This document shows, in pieces, positions 47,553 through 58,910 of a DNA stretch of 64,000 nucleotides. Every line of letters begins with the position of its first letter. The stretch's first letter is position 1. A program made the translations under genes and the position numbers. The DNA comes from Topomyia yanbarensis (lineage: Eukaryota; Arthropoda; Insecta; Diptera; Culicidae), in assembly GCF_030247195.1 (NCBI RefSeq), contig NC_080671.1:13094843-13158842 (forward strand), written 5' to 3'. The notes under the pieces are model-generated. The model was not told the DNA's origin. It saw only the letters and a list, made by a program, of their open reading frames with translations, and searched no databases.

Positions 47553-48211
47553 ATACTTACTAATTTAGTTATAGGTAATGGTGCGCAAAGATGTTTTTAA
47601 ACAATTTTCTCATTAACTGTTGTGTCCAACAAAAAAACACCTTTAACAGGCCAACGTGGGTACCCGGGTACCCACAAATTGAAATGCTCATAACTATGGT
47701 TTCCTTTATCCGATTTGGACACTTAGATTTTTTTAGATTCAGGAACTCGTCCACTTTTTGATTTATAAAATTGAACCGGATGAATGGATCTGGTGTTTGG
47801 TAATCCGGATTTTCCGGGGTAATGTTCCAATACTAGGGTATGATTTGTAAATTTTAATAATGTCCTAGCAATATTAGCATCAAAACTCTTCAAATTGTCT
47901 CGGAAGTCTGTCATTTATTGTTACGGGACCCTATAATAATTTTAAAAATTAAGGATTATTACGAACAATTGATGGCACTGATAAAATGTGAAGTTAATGC
48001 TTCATTAAATTGTCCAGGAAAAGTATAGCATTTCGGTTGAAAATGTAAGCTTCGATTTCTCGATTAAAATGGTAAAAAATAATGTAAAATTTACCGGTTT
48101 GTATGTGAAAAATCTCGACTATTGTATCAGATTTTTTATAGTGAATATAAAGAAATAAGTAAAAGCCAATTTCCAAAACGTACCATCAAATCGAGAATTA
48201 AAACCTGTTTT
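47553..48211. other. No gene seen
   Basis: AT-rich. The short minus-strand frames (47569-47914) have no domain. Confidence 0.3.
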
Positions 48212-49134
48212 AATCCACCTAGAGGTGCAATTGTGCCTTTCTCATTTCTCCAAACTATGATTTAATAGCTGGTTCGTACAATATAACATTATGGAAATGT
48301 CTTTTATTCTTATAAGAGCACCTTTTTGCATTCATCGCGGTATCGGTTTGAATCGGAGTTTTCTATGTGATCGCACTCCACAACGCGTAACTCCGGAGCC
48401 GGAAGTCGGATGGAGATGGAATTTAATATCAGTTTCCGGGGGAGGAACACCTTTCATTTGAGACTAAGTTGATCAAATCGGTCTAGCCATTTTCGAGAAA
48501 CCAATATAACCGTTATTCTGAATTTGGATGCTTCCGGATTCGTCGATGGTGGCCAGTGTGGCCAAAGGGACTTTGAATGACTGTTGGTGACCTACATCTA
48601 CAAGTTCATCAGTTGTAACCTTTCATTTAAAATCAAGTTTGTCAAAATCGGTTCAGAAAATTCCGAGAAACCGATGTGGACAAATCAACAAATTTTGTTT
48701 TGTAACCATACCCTTCAACTCGTAATCCGGAACAAGATGTCGGTTGAAAATGAAATTCAATAGCAACCTATGGGAATATTATACCTTTCATTTGAATCTT
48801 AGTTTGTAAAAATCGGTTCAGCCATCTCCGAGAAACCGATGTGAACATTTTTTTAACAAATCCGCACATACACACACATACATACATACATACATACAGA
48901 CATACAGACATACATACATACATACATACATACATACATACATACATACATACATACATACATACATACATACATACATACATACATACATACATACACA
49001 CATACATACACACAGATATTTTGCGATCTCGGCGAACTGAGTCGAATGTTATATGAGACTCGGCCCTCCCGGCTTCGGTTTGAAAGTTGGTTTTTGGAGC
49101 AATTGCATAACCTTTCTATATGAGAAAGGCAAAA
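48212..49134 (+). repeat. Mosquito-type interspersed repeat, copy 4 (with tandem modules)
   Basis: From AATCCACCTAGAGGTGCAAT to CCTTTCTATATGAGAAAGGC. Contains three diverged copies of a module CTTTCATTTGA..AAGTT..AAATCGGT..CCGAGAAACC (about 48450, 48625, 48785) and a long CATA microsatellite (48864-49013). Ends with the TCGGCCCTCCCGGC block. Confidence 0.75.
48864..49013 (+). repeat. (CATA)n microsatellite
   Basis: About 150 bp of CATA units with a few CAGA/CACA variants. The Met-Tyr-Val-Cys ORFs on the minus strand are translations of this tract. Confidence 0.95.
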
Positions 49135-49429
49135 GAATAATATTTAATTAACTTAATCAGCATGAGTTAAATATTATCTTCATGTGATTATATTTTGAAA
49201 TGTTGGTGGAATGGGTTTGAAAGTGGAGGGAATGGAGGGTTAGTAGAGTGGGAGTGGATGATGCGTCAGAAATCTTTCATCTTATTTCGTTATACGGGGT
49301 GGATGAAGGAAATGCGGGCGTGAAGGTGGTCCAAGGGGAGGTGAGTGATGAAGGAGGGAGGTGTAAGGGCAAGGCGGGGGAGGGGGAGGGGCGGCGACGC
49401 AATACGCAACTGCATATTTTGCCTTCCAT

Positions 49430-50337
49430 TTGAGACTTGGTTTGAGAAAATCGGTTCAGTCATCACCGAAGAACCGATGTGACTTTAATTGTGGAATATG
49501 CCCGGAATTTCGGACTTTCGGAATCGTCCATAGTGGACAATATATTCAAAGAATGTTTGATTGGCAATCAGTGATCTAGATCTGCGATTAGAAGTAATTT
49601 GGTGACCATTTCAATCGTTTTTAACCTCTGCGGTGTTACGATTGTACTGATTTATATGGGAAATTTCAGTGAAACCTTACTAACCATCCTGTAACTCCGG
49701 AACCAACAGTCAGAACCGAATGAAATTCAGAAGCAGTCAATGGCATTACTGTATCTTTCATTTGAAATCAAGTTTGTAAAAATCGATAGAGAATTCGTTG
49801 GGGAATGGGTGTGATATTAGCTTAAGAACTTGGCGGGTTCCTCGGGGGCGTCATGAACCGTCATAGGTGGCCAATGTGGTCAAAACTGCTTTGATTGATC
49901 ATTAGTGATCCAGACCCGCAAACTAGAGTAATGTTACATCAATTTTAATATGTTTAACATCATTTGAACATCATGGTGGTACCATTTTATATGGGAATTT
50001 GCTGTGTGACCGCACTCTTCAACCCGTAACTCCGGAACCGGAAGTCGGATCAACTAAAAATTCAATAGCAGCTTATGGGAGCGTTATACCTTTCAGATGA
50101 AAGTAAGTTTGCGAAAATCGGTTCAGCCATCTCTGAGAAAATTGTGTGAGTTTAAATGACACACACATACACACACACATACACACATACACACACACAT
50201 ACATACACACACAGACATTTGCCGATCTGGACGAACTGAATCGAATGGTGTATGACACTCGGCCCTCCGGGCCTCGGTTAAAAAGTCGATTTTTACAGTG
50301 ATTGCATAGCCTTTCTTTATATGAGAAAGGCAAAAAG
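49430..50337 (+). repeat. Mosquito-type interspersed repeat, partial copy with tandem modules
   Basis: Lacks the AATCCACC start. Repeats the TTTGA..AAAATCGGTTCAG..CCGATGTGA module (about 49430, 49760, 50095) with TAACTCCGGAACC joints, a CA/TACA tract (50160-50216), GGCCCTCCGGGCC, and the CCTTTCTTTATATGAGAAAG end. Confidence 0.7.
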
Positions 50338-51680
50338 ATTCTTTTAAATTCATGAGAAAATCTAGTATCTCATACCTAACGAATGAAGAAATGATTGAAA
50401 TTGTTATCAAAGGCGAATATTAAAGTATAAGGTATGTATGTATATGTATTTGGGAGTATCAATTTTTTTGATTCCTATTCTTCATATTGCGACAAATGTC
50501 AAAATAGACTGAGATGCCCAATTTCACATACTTGCACAGTTGTTTTTTTTCGCTAAAACGCGCGAAAAATTATTTACGCGAAGAGTGTAATGATGTCTTC
50601 TGAAATGTTTTATGATGATCCAAGATTTTCATTTTGATGATAAAGATACAGTGATTAATTCCCCTTGAAGTGAGATACTTGCTACAATTTTGTGTTAAAG
50701 AATTTGCCTTTGCGAGCATCTATGCTGGAGTGTTGTTTATGAATGACGACTTAAATTTTTTAACATAACTTCTTAAATGTCGTAGCTAAAGCTTCAGCAT
50801 GTTCCAAAAAGTTGTCCGTCTTATCCAGATACATATCTTTCCAGTAGAGATCATCGATCTATCTCTTGCGACTTAGAATAGCTACAAAAACCCTATAAAC
50901 CTCATTAGAGCTCATTTGTTTCTCGTTATCTCTAGTAGAGCTATAGAAGATTTGAAAAAAAACTATTGTTTTTCAAAAAATGTCTAATGTTTTCGAAAAT
51001 ACTCAAGATAAGAAAAATTATGCATTAATAAAAGAGTATTTTGATGAATGAAAGAGCTTCGTAGAATATATGAAACACGTAGGAATGATAATTGAAAAGA
51101 TATTTAAAAACTGTAATTTAAGAGTTCATCCCAATATAACGGGCTATAACTTCATAAGCATTTCAAGGACAGACTTCATTTATTCAGCAAAGATATTCGC
51201 AAAAGCTATTTCCACAACTTTCCCAAAGACGTTAGCTGATTTCTTTTACCAAAAAATAGTCAAGAAATCTTACATATAGGAGGATTAAACACGAAAATCA
51301 TAGCAGAAAAAGACAAACTTTGCTATTTTTGTTGAGTAGTCCGAAAAGACCATTGACGTAAATTCCGCCGTTTCCACGTTAACTCTTCATTTTTCAAAAA
51401 TTGCTAAATTGTTTTGAAAATACACGAGATAAACCAGTGTTGAACAAAGAAAGTTGTCCACTTTGATAATTCAAACCTTTTTGCGGAACATAGTAAAGAC
51501 TGGGCTTTAAAGTGATGATTCACAAAAATCAGCAATAAAGTTGAAGATATTAAAGATAAAGACTTTGTGTCTTCAGCAAAGTTGTTGGCAAAAGCTTGCT
51601 TTACAACTTTGCCCAAGACGGAATTTTAATATATACACTTGCAGAAAAGTTAGTAAATATATGTCAGTTTTAGGGAAACT
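50338..51680. other. No gene seen; degenerate repeats
   Basis: Several diverged copies of a TTCAGCAAAG / CTTTCCCAAAGACG-type word (about 50800, 51190-51240, 51560-51625) suggest an old tandemly organised repeat. No coding signal. Confidence 0.35.
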
Positions 51681-51868
51681 AATAAATAATAAATAATAAA
51701 TAATAAATAATAAATAATAAATAATAAATAATAAATAATAAATAATAAATAATAAATAATAAATAATAAATAATAAATAATAAATAATAAATAATAAATA
51801 ATAAATAATAAATAATAAATAATAAATAATAAATAATAAATAATAAATAATAAATAATAAATAATAAA
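51681..51868 (+). repeat. 7-bp minisatellite (AATAATA)n, about 27 units
   Basis: Very regular array of the 7-bp unit over about 188 bp, with no interruption that I can see. Because 7 is not divisible by 3, the translated frames repeat every seven residues. Confidence 0.95.
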
Positions 51869-52695
51869 ACTATATGAAAAGGCTTGTAATGTCCACAAAT
51901 TCCTCCGAAGACATCATTGGCCCAAATTTAACGATTCAGGCATAATTAATAGATCCCGCGATTTTGGCAAAAAATACCATAGTGCATTTAGGACAATTTC
52001 AGACCCCCGTCAAATTCGCTTAAAGTTATTGACATTATCACTATGGGAAAATATGTGTCTTGTGATTCTTTGGCCACAACAAATCGGTGGTCATTGGGTC
52101 AGCTTAATATAGATTACCTGAAAATTTTGAAATATTTGTAAATATTGTCAGTAAATGCTTAAATGTGAAATAAATGTTATAGCTTCCGTGTTTACATGTT
52201 TGAAGGATGTTTATTTTATGTTTTCTAGTTTGCGGTTGATGCCGGTAAGTATTTATTTAGATTTTTGCTCTATTTACCTTTTCATCTTTTTCACATAGAA
52301 AGGTTATGCAATCACTCTGAACACCGCCAATCTAATCTCAGATAATGCTGAATTAGCTAATTAAATATTATATAATCATGTTTCAGGCAGGGGCGGATCC
52401 GGAATAAAATATCCTGGTGGGTCTAAAATTTCGATTTTGAATTTATTTTTCGATTTTGAAATGAATATATTACGTATTACGCAATAATCGCATTTGATAA
52501 AAACCAGAGAAATTTTGGTTTTAAATGATTTTGAGTTTAAAATTACGTTACACAAATGTTTTGTTTGAAGAAAAAGAAACGAAATTCTTCATTCATTTTT
52601 ATTTGTTTCGGTCGTTGCTATTCTTTCAACTGCTTTTTCTTTTGTTGTTCAATTTCTTGAGTTTCTTTTTTCTGTTTCGCATCTGTTTGGGATTG
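51869..52695. other. No gene; repeat ends
   Basis: Includes an isolated repeat terminus (AGAAAGGTTATGCAATCACT, near 52298) and a GGGGCGGATCC-type repeat end near 52385. Confidence 0.35.
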
Positions 52696-52699
52696 TTCT

Positions 52700-53060
52700 C
52701 TTTCTTTTTTCTTCTGTTGCCTTTACTTTTCGGATACTTTTCCCAATTCAGCATATATGTCTCTTATACATATTTTTAAACACGACAAATATTCAAATTT
52801 AGTTATCTTTTCTCTTTTGGTTGATATGCTAACAGCTACCTGAAAATCTGGCCCCAACAGAGTTTCAAGCGGATCCAAGGAGGCCAGTTGGCGATTTGGC
52901 TAATGATGTCCTGGCAGTGATCTTCCGTTTGCCCAAAAGCTACAAATTCAATTTTTTCTCTGTTGTCGTCCATCCTCTCTTTCCGCGTTTCGGTATCTGC
53001 TACTTTGATATTAGAATCAGTCCCTCTTGTGTGTGTATTTTGCTCCCTTATAAAAAAGCT
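52700..53060 (-). pseudogene. Unidentified broken coding remnant
   Basis: On the minus strand, 53060-52865 reads without stop through VADTETRKERMDDNREKIEF to DIISQIANWPPWIR. After a one-frame shift it goes on as LETLLGPDFQVAVSISTKRE and ends near LGKVSEK. Lysine/glutamine-rich helical sequence follows in other frames (52560-52700). The composition is protein-like, unlike the surroundings, but I do not recognise the family. It could be a decayed host exon or a transposon ORF. Confidence 0.35.
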
Positions 53061-53228
53061 AATAGTGTTTCTCCTTGTTTCAATTGCTAATCAAATAATA
53101 CTTCTGGTTAAAAAATTACAAATTGTATATCTATGTCTTTACAAATATTTCGTTCTGCATTTTTAGTCTGAATAAAATCGCATTAATATCGATCTGAATT
53201 CCTTATTGTAAGATGTAGATGTGTCGAA

Positions 53229-53306
53229 ATATATTCCCCTTACTATTATTAGAAATATTTTTAATGATTCTTAAAAAAATATTTTTATTAATGCTAAGGG
53301 GAATAT
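53229..53306. repeat. Imperfect hairpin, arms about 38 bp
   Basis: ATATATTCCCCTTA... is mirrored by ...TAAGGGGAATATAT around an AT-rich centre. Too short and AT-rich to assign to an element. Confidence 0.5.
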
Positions 53307-53630
53307 ATGTTATCCCATATTTCAAGAAAGTTTAATTGTAAAGTGGTTAATCTCAGCTTTTGGTATAACCCAAATTTTAAATGGGTAATTTCCCCTCGGT
53401 TATTTTCAAGTGGGTAGTTCTACCCATACTACCCACGTGATCCGCTGTCCTTCGGATCGCATTTCCTTAACTATTTCTTGATGTAAAACGGCAAAGTATT
53501 AAGGGGTTACTTACCTTTTTGTGTGAAAAATGTCAAGAAATTTTTAATTTACGTAAAGGCATAAAGCAATGATTTCATCACATCAAAATTATAGAATGGT
53601 AGCACATTTTTTTTAATGAAAAACCTGTTT

Positions 53631-54426
53631 AATCCACCTAGTGGTGCAATTGTGCTTTCCTCATTTGTCCAAACTACGATTCCATGGCTGGTTATGTTCA
53701 ATACAATGATGGAAATGTATATTACATATTCAGTACGACAGGCAAGATCTTGAGATACAATGTGTCGACACTGAAACATCGCTTGAAACCAGTGGCGGAT
53801 CAATGAGGAAGATCCGGGGCTCCGGATCGTGCCGAAAATTTTCAACTTGTTAGTAGCAACCCCTCATTGCATACTCATATCTAAGTCTTCATAGGTCAAA
53901 AAAATTTAGGGATTAGGTTGACGATTTTTTGAGTGATTGCATAACCTTTCCATATGAGAAAGGCAAAAATATGCCAAAGTCCAAAAAAGTAAATTTTCGC
54001 CAATTTTTTTTTCGATATTTCATCAAATCTCAACGTTTCATGCATTTTAAAGTCACTTGGCATCAAAAATGCAAATTCGATTTTGAAATTTTCCCTTACT
54101 CTCCCCGGTGAGAATTTTTCATTTCAGTTTATATGGGAATTTTCTGTGTGGTTGCATTATTCAACCCGTAAGTCCGGAACCGGAAGTCCAATAAAAAAAA
54201 ATTAAATTGCAGCGGATGGGAAGGTTGCACCTTTCATTTGAGGCTAAGTTTGTGCTAATCGGTCCAGCCATCTCTGAGAAACGGAGTGACATTTTTTTCC
54301 ACATACACACACATACATACACACAGACATTTACCGATCTCGACGAACATTCGGCCCTCCGGGCCGGGATTAGGTTGACGATTTTTAGAGTGATTGCATT
54401 ACCTTTCTATATGAGAAAGGCAAAAA
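53631..54426 (+). repeat. Mosquito-type interspersed repeat, copy 5 (near full length)
   Basis: From AATCCACCTAGTGGTGCAAT (53631) to CCTTTCTATATGAGAAAGGC and AAAA (54426), about 800 bp. It aligns by eye, in opposite orientation, with 5229-6026. A GTGGCGGATCAATGAGG insert start lies at 53798, and an internal CCTTTCCATATGAGAAAGGC terminus at 53945. The CA tract is at about 54302-54328. Confidence 0.75.
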
Positions 54427-55792
54427 CAAGCAATAGTTTATAAAAATATGTTGATCATTGTCGGAGTAATGGGTTCTTCCCCAAAATGCGTTTTTATTTA
54501 AGAGGTTTGTGATGATCACGATTGAAGCTAAGCTACTGAAAATGCCCCAAAGCTTCGATTCAACTTTTTATAACGAGAAAATAAAACTAATTCCAAGCGC
54601 AATTTGGAGCAAATACGAAAATTCTAAATTCACATGTCACACTTTTTCGAAAAATTTCGGTTATTGGCGCGTTACTTTAAATCTACGGATTTGGCGGCAT
54701 GCAAAAGTGGCTGACTAGAAGATATATCGTATCGTGTAGGGGCCGCAATAAACCTTTCTATGGCTCCTATACATACACGTCACGTGGTACGAAACCTATA
54801 TTAAAATAACAAATTTGTCACAAAATATATCCCATATATCAAAGTCTCATAGGATTGTTTTCAGTCAAGAAACTGCATTAGTGTTCGCGAGAGGGATCGT
54901 TAAAAGCTCAACACAGAATTGGCGCGCTTAAACATAGTCGGCAGCGCAGCTATAATCTATAGTGCCATTTTTGCTGAAATCGACGGCGCACAGTGGCCGA
55001 TCTTCGAACAAAAGTCGGACAAAACCTAAAATGTTGCCTAATTTGGTTGAAAATCACATGTTGAGCTAATTTCAAACGTCAACCGTCATAAAATATTGAA
55101 TTCATTTTTCTATAATTATCATCGAACCTTTCTTACGACTATGATCCTATTTTTATGATAGATTTTCCATTATTGGTCAACTATATCAGCAAGATCATAA
55201 AAAATGATATCGACTACTTCAAATCCATTGTATAGTATGTTAGTATGTTTACGTTAAACTTTTTAATTATCTTGCACAAAACACGAAGCGCCTCCATATC
55301 AGTTACAACAATTTAAATTCCCCTATATTAGTAAGAAAAATATTTTTGATTAGACCACCTCATACATAATCAAACGAAAAAGTCATATCTAAGTTAGCAG
55401 TTAGTAGTGTTAAAATCGGACCAAAATCAAAAAGGCAACATTTGAAGTGAAAGTGTGGTTTCGGAAATGAAAATCTTTAAAAAGTAATGTTTAAACTGTT
55501 GTTAAAAATCATGATCTTATCCAAAAAGCATAAAATATTGAGCATGGATTATTTAATACATGAGAAGTTTAGGAAAAATATAAAGTATCAATATTTAAAA
55601 CACAATTTTTTGAAGTTTTGTATAGGCCACTGTGCGGCGTGTGAAAATAATCTACGGCGGCGCACATCCCTACTTCATAGATAACCCGTACATTGATGTT
55701 GCCTTCTCGTTGATTAATCAGTTGATTAGTAATCAGTTTCATCTCTGTCGTATAGGCGATGCAGTGTCAAGCTTTCTAGATTGTTTTGGAGG
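54427..55792. other. No gene seen; upstream of protease B
   Basis: AT-rich intergenic DNA. A good initiator TCAGTT (A at 55735) lies 58 nt upstream of the proposed ATG of protease B, but no DPE or TATA box sits at the right spacing. Confidence 0.35.
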
Positions 55793-55856
55793 ATGTTCAG
55801 AATGAGATCTTCCAGTATATTTTGTGTGATCTTTTGTTCGTGGCTTGTATCTGGAA
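55793..55856 (+). CDS. Three-domain serine protease-like protein B, exon 1 (signal peptide)
   Basis: ATG at 55793 opens 21 codons, MFRMRSSSIFCVIFCSWLVSG, a convincing signal peptide. One further base and a consensus donor GTAAGT (55857) follow. Removing 55857-56511 (655 bp, acceptor TTATTTTTCAG) joins A|CC (Thr) to Asp-Glu-Cys-Gly in frame. Length (64 nt) and phase 1 are identical to exon 1 of paralog A, which makes this choice much better than the longer frame that opens at 56346 and has no signal peptide. Confidence 0.75.
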
Positions 55857-56511
55857 GTAAGTTTATTCAGCGCAGCGCGAAGTTTAGGTTTTTGGTTGAA
55901 TCCAGGATTGAAAATACTATGGACATTCAGGGCGAGTTTAGTTATTTGACAATCTTTTGAATCATAAATAAAGTATTTTTGGAATCTAAGAATAGACTCC
56001 AATATAGGCATCTAATCTGAACTCCCTGGAAGTTGCGTCTCTAGAATGGCAAGCACAATACCGAAAACTGACATTTGCGGAATAGTAAGCCTCATTTATG
56101 TGAGCAGTGAAAATGGAGATTTATAGGCTTTGACAGTAGTCATTATATGGTGAGCTTGATGGACCTAGACGCTATAGACCCATGCTCTTACATTGGGTTG
56201 TTTTAATTTTACCGCTTTTTACAAAACCAGGAGAATGGCCGCCCAGCAGAGGGCTCAAACAAACGATTGAGACGGCGAGTCTTAAATTCAGTATCGTCAA
56301 TCAAAAAATTTCGTGTATTGTGTGTGAACTCCGCCATATGAATTAATGTTAATATGTAGGAGCGCTAACAATAGCCTGGTGGACAAACTTAAATATCTCA
56401 TAAACATTATTCTTCGGAAATCATATGCGAGCATATTTTTTGTTTTGGATTTTTACCACCACTTCGCACTAGATGCAACAATGTTATCACAGATTACCAT
56501 TTATTTTTCAG
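55857..56511 (+). other. Intron 1 of protease B (655 bp)
   Basis: GTAAGT...TTTTTCAG. The equivalent intron of paralog A is only 67 bp, so about 590 bp was gained here or lost there. No repeat of this window is recognisable inside. Confidence 0.6.
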
Positions 56512-58219
56512 CCGATGAATGTGGACAACGAGTAGTACTAACTCGTGAGTTGGTCCACTTTGGCAACCAGTCTCGTTCAGGAGAGTGGCCATGGCATGTT
56601 GCACTGTTCCATAGGATGAACCGAGCTTCCCCCAGCTATGCTTGTGGAGGAACCATTCTTTCGAAGAACTATGTTGTTACGGCAGCTCATTGCACCTATC
56701 CCCAGTCTAGGGTACGCCCACTTAAGGCAGCGGAGGTTTTGGTTCGAGCGGGAATAGCAAACATACAGCAGTTGGAACATTCCTTACAGCAGATGGCGGT
56801 TGTAGAGATCCTGCGCCATGAGGAATACAATACGAATAGTCTAGAATGTGATATCGCATTACTGAAGCTTGCTGGAGATTTCGAATTCACGAACTATGTT
56901 AGGAAAATTTGTTGCTGGACCGGAAGCGATGAAGAGGAACAAATTGTTGGAAAAAATGGAATTATTGTGGGATGGGGAAGAGATGAGACCGAAACATTGC
57001 CTGATGTTTTGAAGCATGCTTCGGTTCCGATAGTCTCCAGGAAGAGCTGTCGCGATAGTGATCCTAATTACTACACGAGATATTTGTTCGATAGGAAGAC
57101 GTTTTGTGCAGGCCATCGAAATGGGACATCCTCAGGATTGGGAGACAGCGGAGGCGGTTTGTATATCGAAATAGATGGAAAATGGCGTCTGCGGGGGATC
57201 GTAAGCAATGGCAAGGTAAATCCCGTGACTCGTTTACTCGACGTTAAAAGTTACGTAGTGTACACTGATGTAGCCTACTTTTTGCCATGGCTCAACAATA
57301 AAATGAATTTAACCAAAGGATCGGAAGATGTGACTACATCTGTTCAAGATTTTGCTGTTTGTGGTAAGAAAAAGGATCCTCAGTTTTTACGCACCGGGTA
57401 CAAAGAAGAGCGAAAATGGCCTTGGAAAGGCGATGTTTACAAACAGAGTAAAAAACCGTTATGGTTATGTGAGGTAGCGATAGTTAGCGAATATTTTCTG
57501 CTTTCACCGGCCGAGGTTTACAGCGATAGCGATGTGTATAACCCGTACAAACTATATATCATTTTTCAAATATTCAGAAATGGAAAACATCAACTGTTAA
57601 GTTACTTACAAATACACCAAATAATTCGGCATGAAAACTTTGATTCCCACACGAGAATGAACAATATTGCTTTGTTGCAACTGAAATCTCCAATGAAATT
57701 TACTGAATTCTTACGTCCGATATGTCTTTGGAAAGGAGATCCTGCCAGAGGAATTATGCCAAGCACAATTGGTTATCTAGGCGAATTTCAAGATTGGATA
57801 AAGCATCATGATAAATGTGTCGAAGAGATTCAAAAAATTTCAAATTCAACGCTAAATGAACATTCATTGTGTATTACTATATCAACTTATCAATTCCATG
57901 GATTCCTAGGAGATCTTTTGTATCTAAAGGTTGGCGAGTCTTGGTATCTAGGTGGCATTTCGTTCAACATGATTAGGTATGAATCTATTTTCCATATTCT
58001 TTTGCTGGATGTTGCCTACTACAAAGATTGGATTGAAAGAAACTCGGTTTTGCGCTTCCAAAATCTACTTGCTCTAGAAAACTGCTACCGAACATCAGTC
58101 GATCAATGGATGTACCAAATCTATAACAGATATGTTTTCCAGTGCTATGCATCGTTGATAACGACTTCTTTGTTACTAACAACAGCTTCTTGCGTAGATG
58201 AGATACCAGTGAAGTCTGT
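56512..58219 (+). CDS. Three-domain serine protease-like protein B, exon 2 (active-like domain plus pseudoprotease)
   Basis: Central exon of a predicted 800-aa secreted protein (55793-55856, 56512-58219, 58280-58910; 2403 nt including stop). Domain 1 keeps all three catalytic residues: VTAAHC, ECDIALL and GLGDSGGG. As in A it lacks the Cys normally before the active-site Ser and an IVGG activation site. Domain 2 is inactive: LSPAEVYS for the His site, NNIALL for Asp, FLGDLLYLKV for Ser. Domain 3 begins with CYASLITTSLLLTTASCVD. Most residues of domain 1 are identical to paralog A; domains 2 and 3 differ more. It is placed 25 kb from A in opposite orientation, pointing away from it. Probable role: haemolymph protease cascade or a regulator of one. 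Confidence 0.9.
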
Positions 58220-58279
58220 GTATGATTACTAATTCAGCTGAGCTTTCCATTTGTTTTTAAATAGTAACCTTTCTTACAG

Positions 58280-58910
58280 ATATGTTCTAAATGATCACCA
58301 TGAAAGAGTATCAACAGTAAGCAAACTCCATCTACATCCTTCCTTTGACAAGCTTGAATTCACCAACAATATCGCCATTGTGGAATTGGAACAGGCTGTA
58401 GATAAAATACCAATATGTCTTTCAAAAACTCCCGAGAAGTTATCGAGTTTGACACAACAGTCGCTAAGCTGGCAGCCTAATCCATCCAAAACAAATTCGA
58501 TTCTACATTCAGCGGTCAACTTTACATCAACCAACATTCGAACTTGTGCCAATAGATGGCAGCAGGAAGGGGCCAAAGTAGACACAACGGGTTCTAATAT
58601 TTGTGGTCTAATGATATGGCAGGAACTGCAAAAGTCACTTTTCCAATGCACTTTTAACCTACACGGTTCGCCACTGGTTTCCAAGTCGAATAACAATACC
58701 ACCATGTTCCTTAAAGGAGTTCTGGATATCGGGAAGAGTAATCATTGCGTAGCGAACGACCTGCCGGAGGTGTATATAGACGTGATGGCCTATTCGGAAT
58801 GGATCACTGAAATCGGGCTAGTTAATCGTGGGAGTTTCAGTGTTCCGGTGGGAATCCATGGTTCCCCATCTAGACAAGAGTGGAGGTTAGGAATCAAAAC
58901 TGGGAACTAA
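58280..58910 (+). CDS. Three-domain serine protease-like protein B, exon 3 (third, inactive domain)
   Basis: Follows a 60-nt intron (58220-58279; donor GTATGA, acceptor TTTCTTACAG, phase 2). A donor at 58214 would also keep phase. Continues YVLNDHHERVSTVSKLHLH. Asp site NNIAIV (Asn) and Ser region FNLHGSPLV show that the domain is catalytically dead, as in paralog A. The Cys pattern and the YSEWITEIG C-terminal helix are kept. Ends with a hydrophilic tail RQEWRLGIKTGN and TAA. No canonical AATAAA follows closely; GATAAA at 58980 is the nearest variant. Confidence 0.87.

Noticed and set aside
48768..49056. MYVC / HTYI repeat ORFs on both strands
   Set aside because: Translations of the CATA microsatellite.
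51650..51898. Heptad-like hydrophobic ORF (YYLLFII repeats)
   Set aside because: Translation of the 7-bp minisatellite, not a membrane protein.
52525..52779. Phe/Leu-rich putative membrane protein on the plus strand
   Set aside because: It is the complement of a Lys/Gln-rich stretch beside the broken minus-strand remnant; no other coding support.
53750..54340. CRISPR-like spacing of repeats
   Set aside because: The repeats are dispersed eukaryotic elements with microsatellite cores; no regular spacers, and the genome is an insect's.
55739..56011. Minus-strand 90-codon ORF as a separate gene
   Set aside because: It overlaps the proposed exon 1 and intron of protease B and has no recognisable domain.
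56425..56472. Hydrophobic peptide MRAYFLFWIFTTTSH as signal exon of protease B
   Set aside because: It ends in a stop without a donor site and cannot join in phase.
56346..56511. Long N-terminal extension of protease B starting at 56346
   Set aside because: It has no signal peptide, and an acceptor (TTTTTCAG) sits at 56511. A better exon 1 at 55793-55856 matches paralog A in length and phase.
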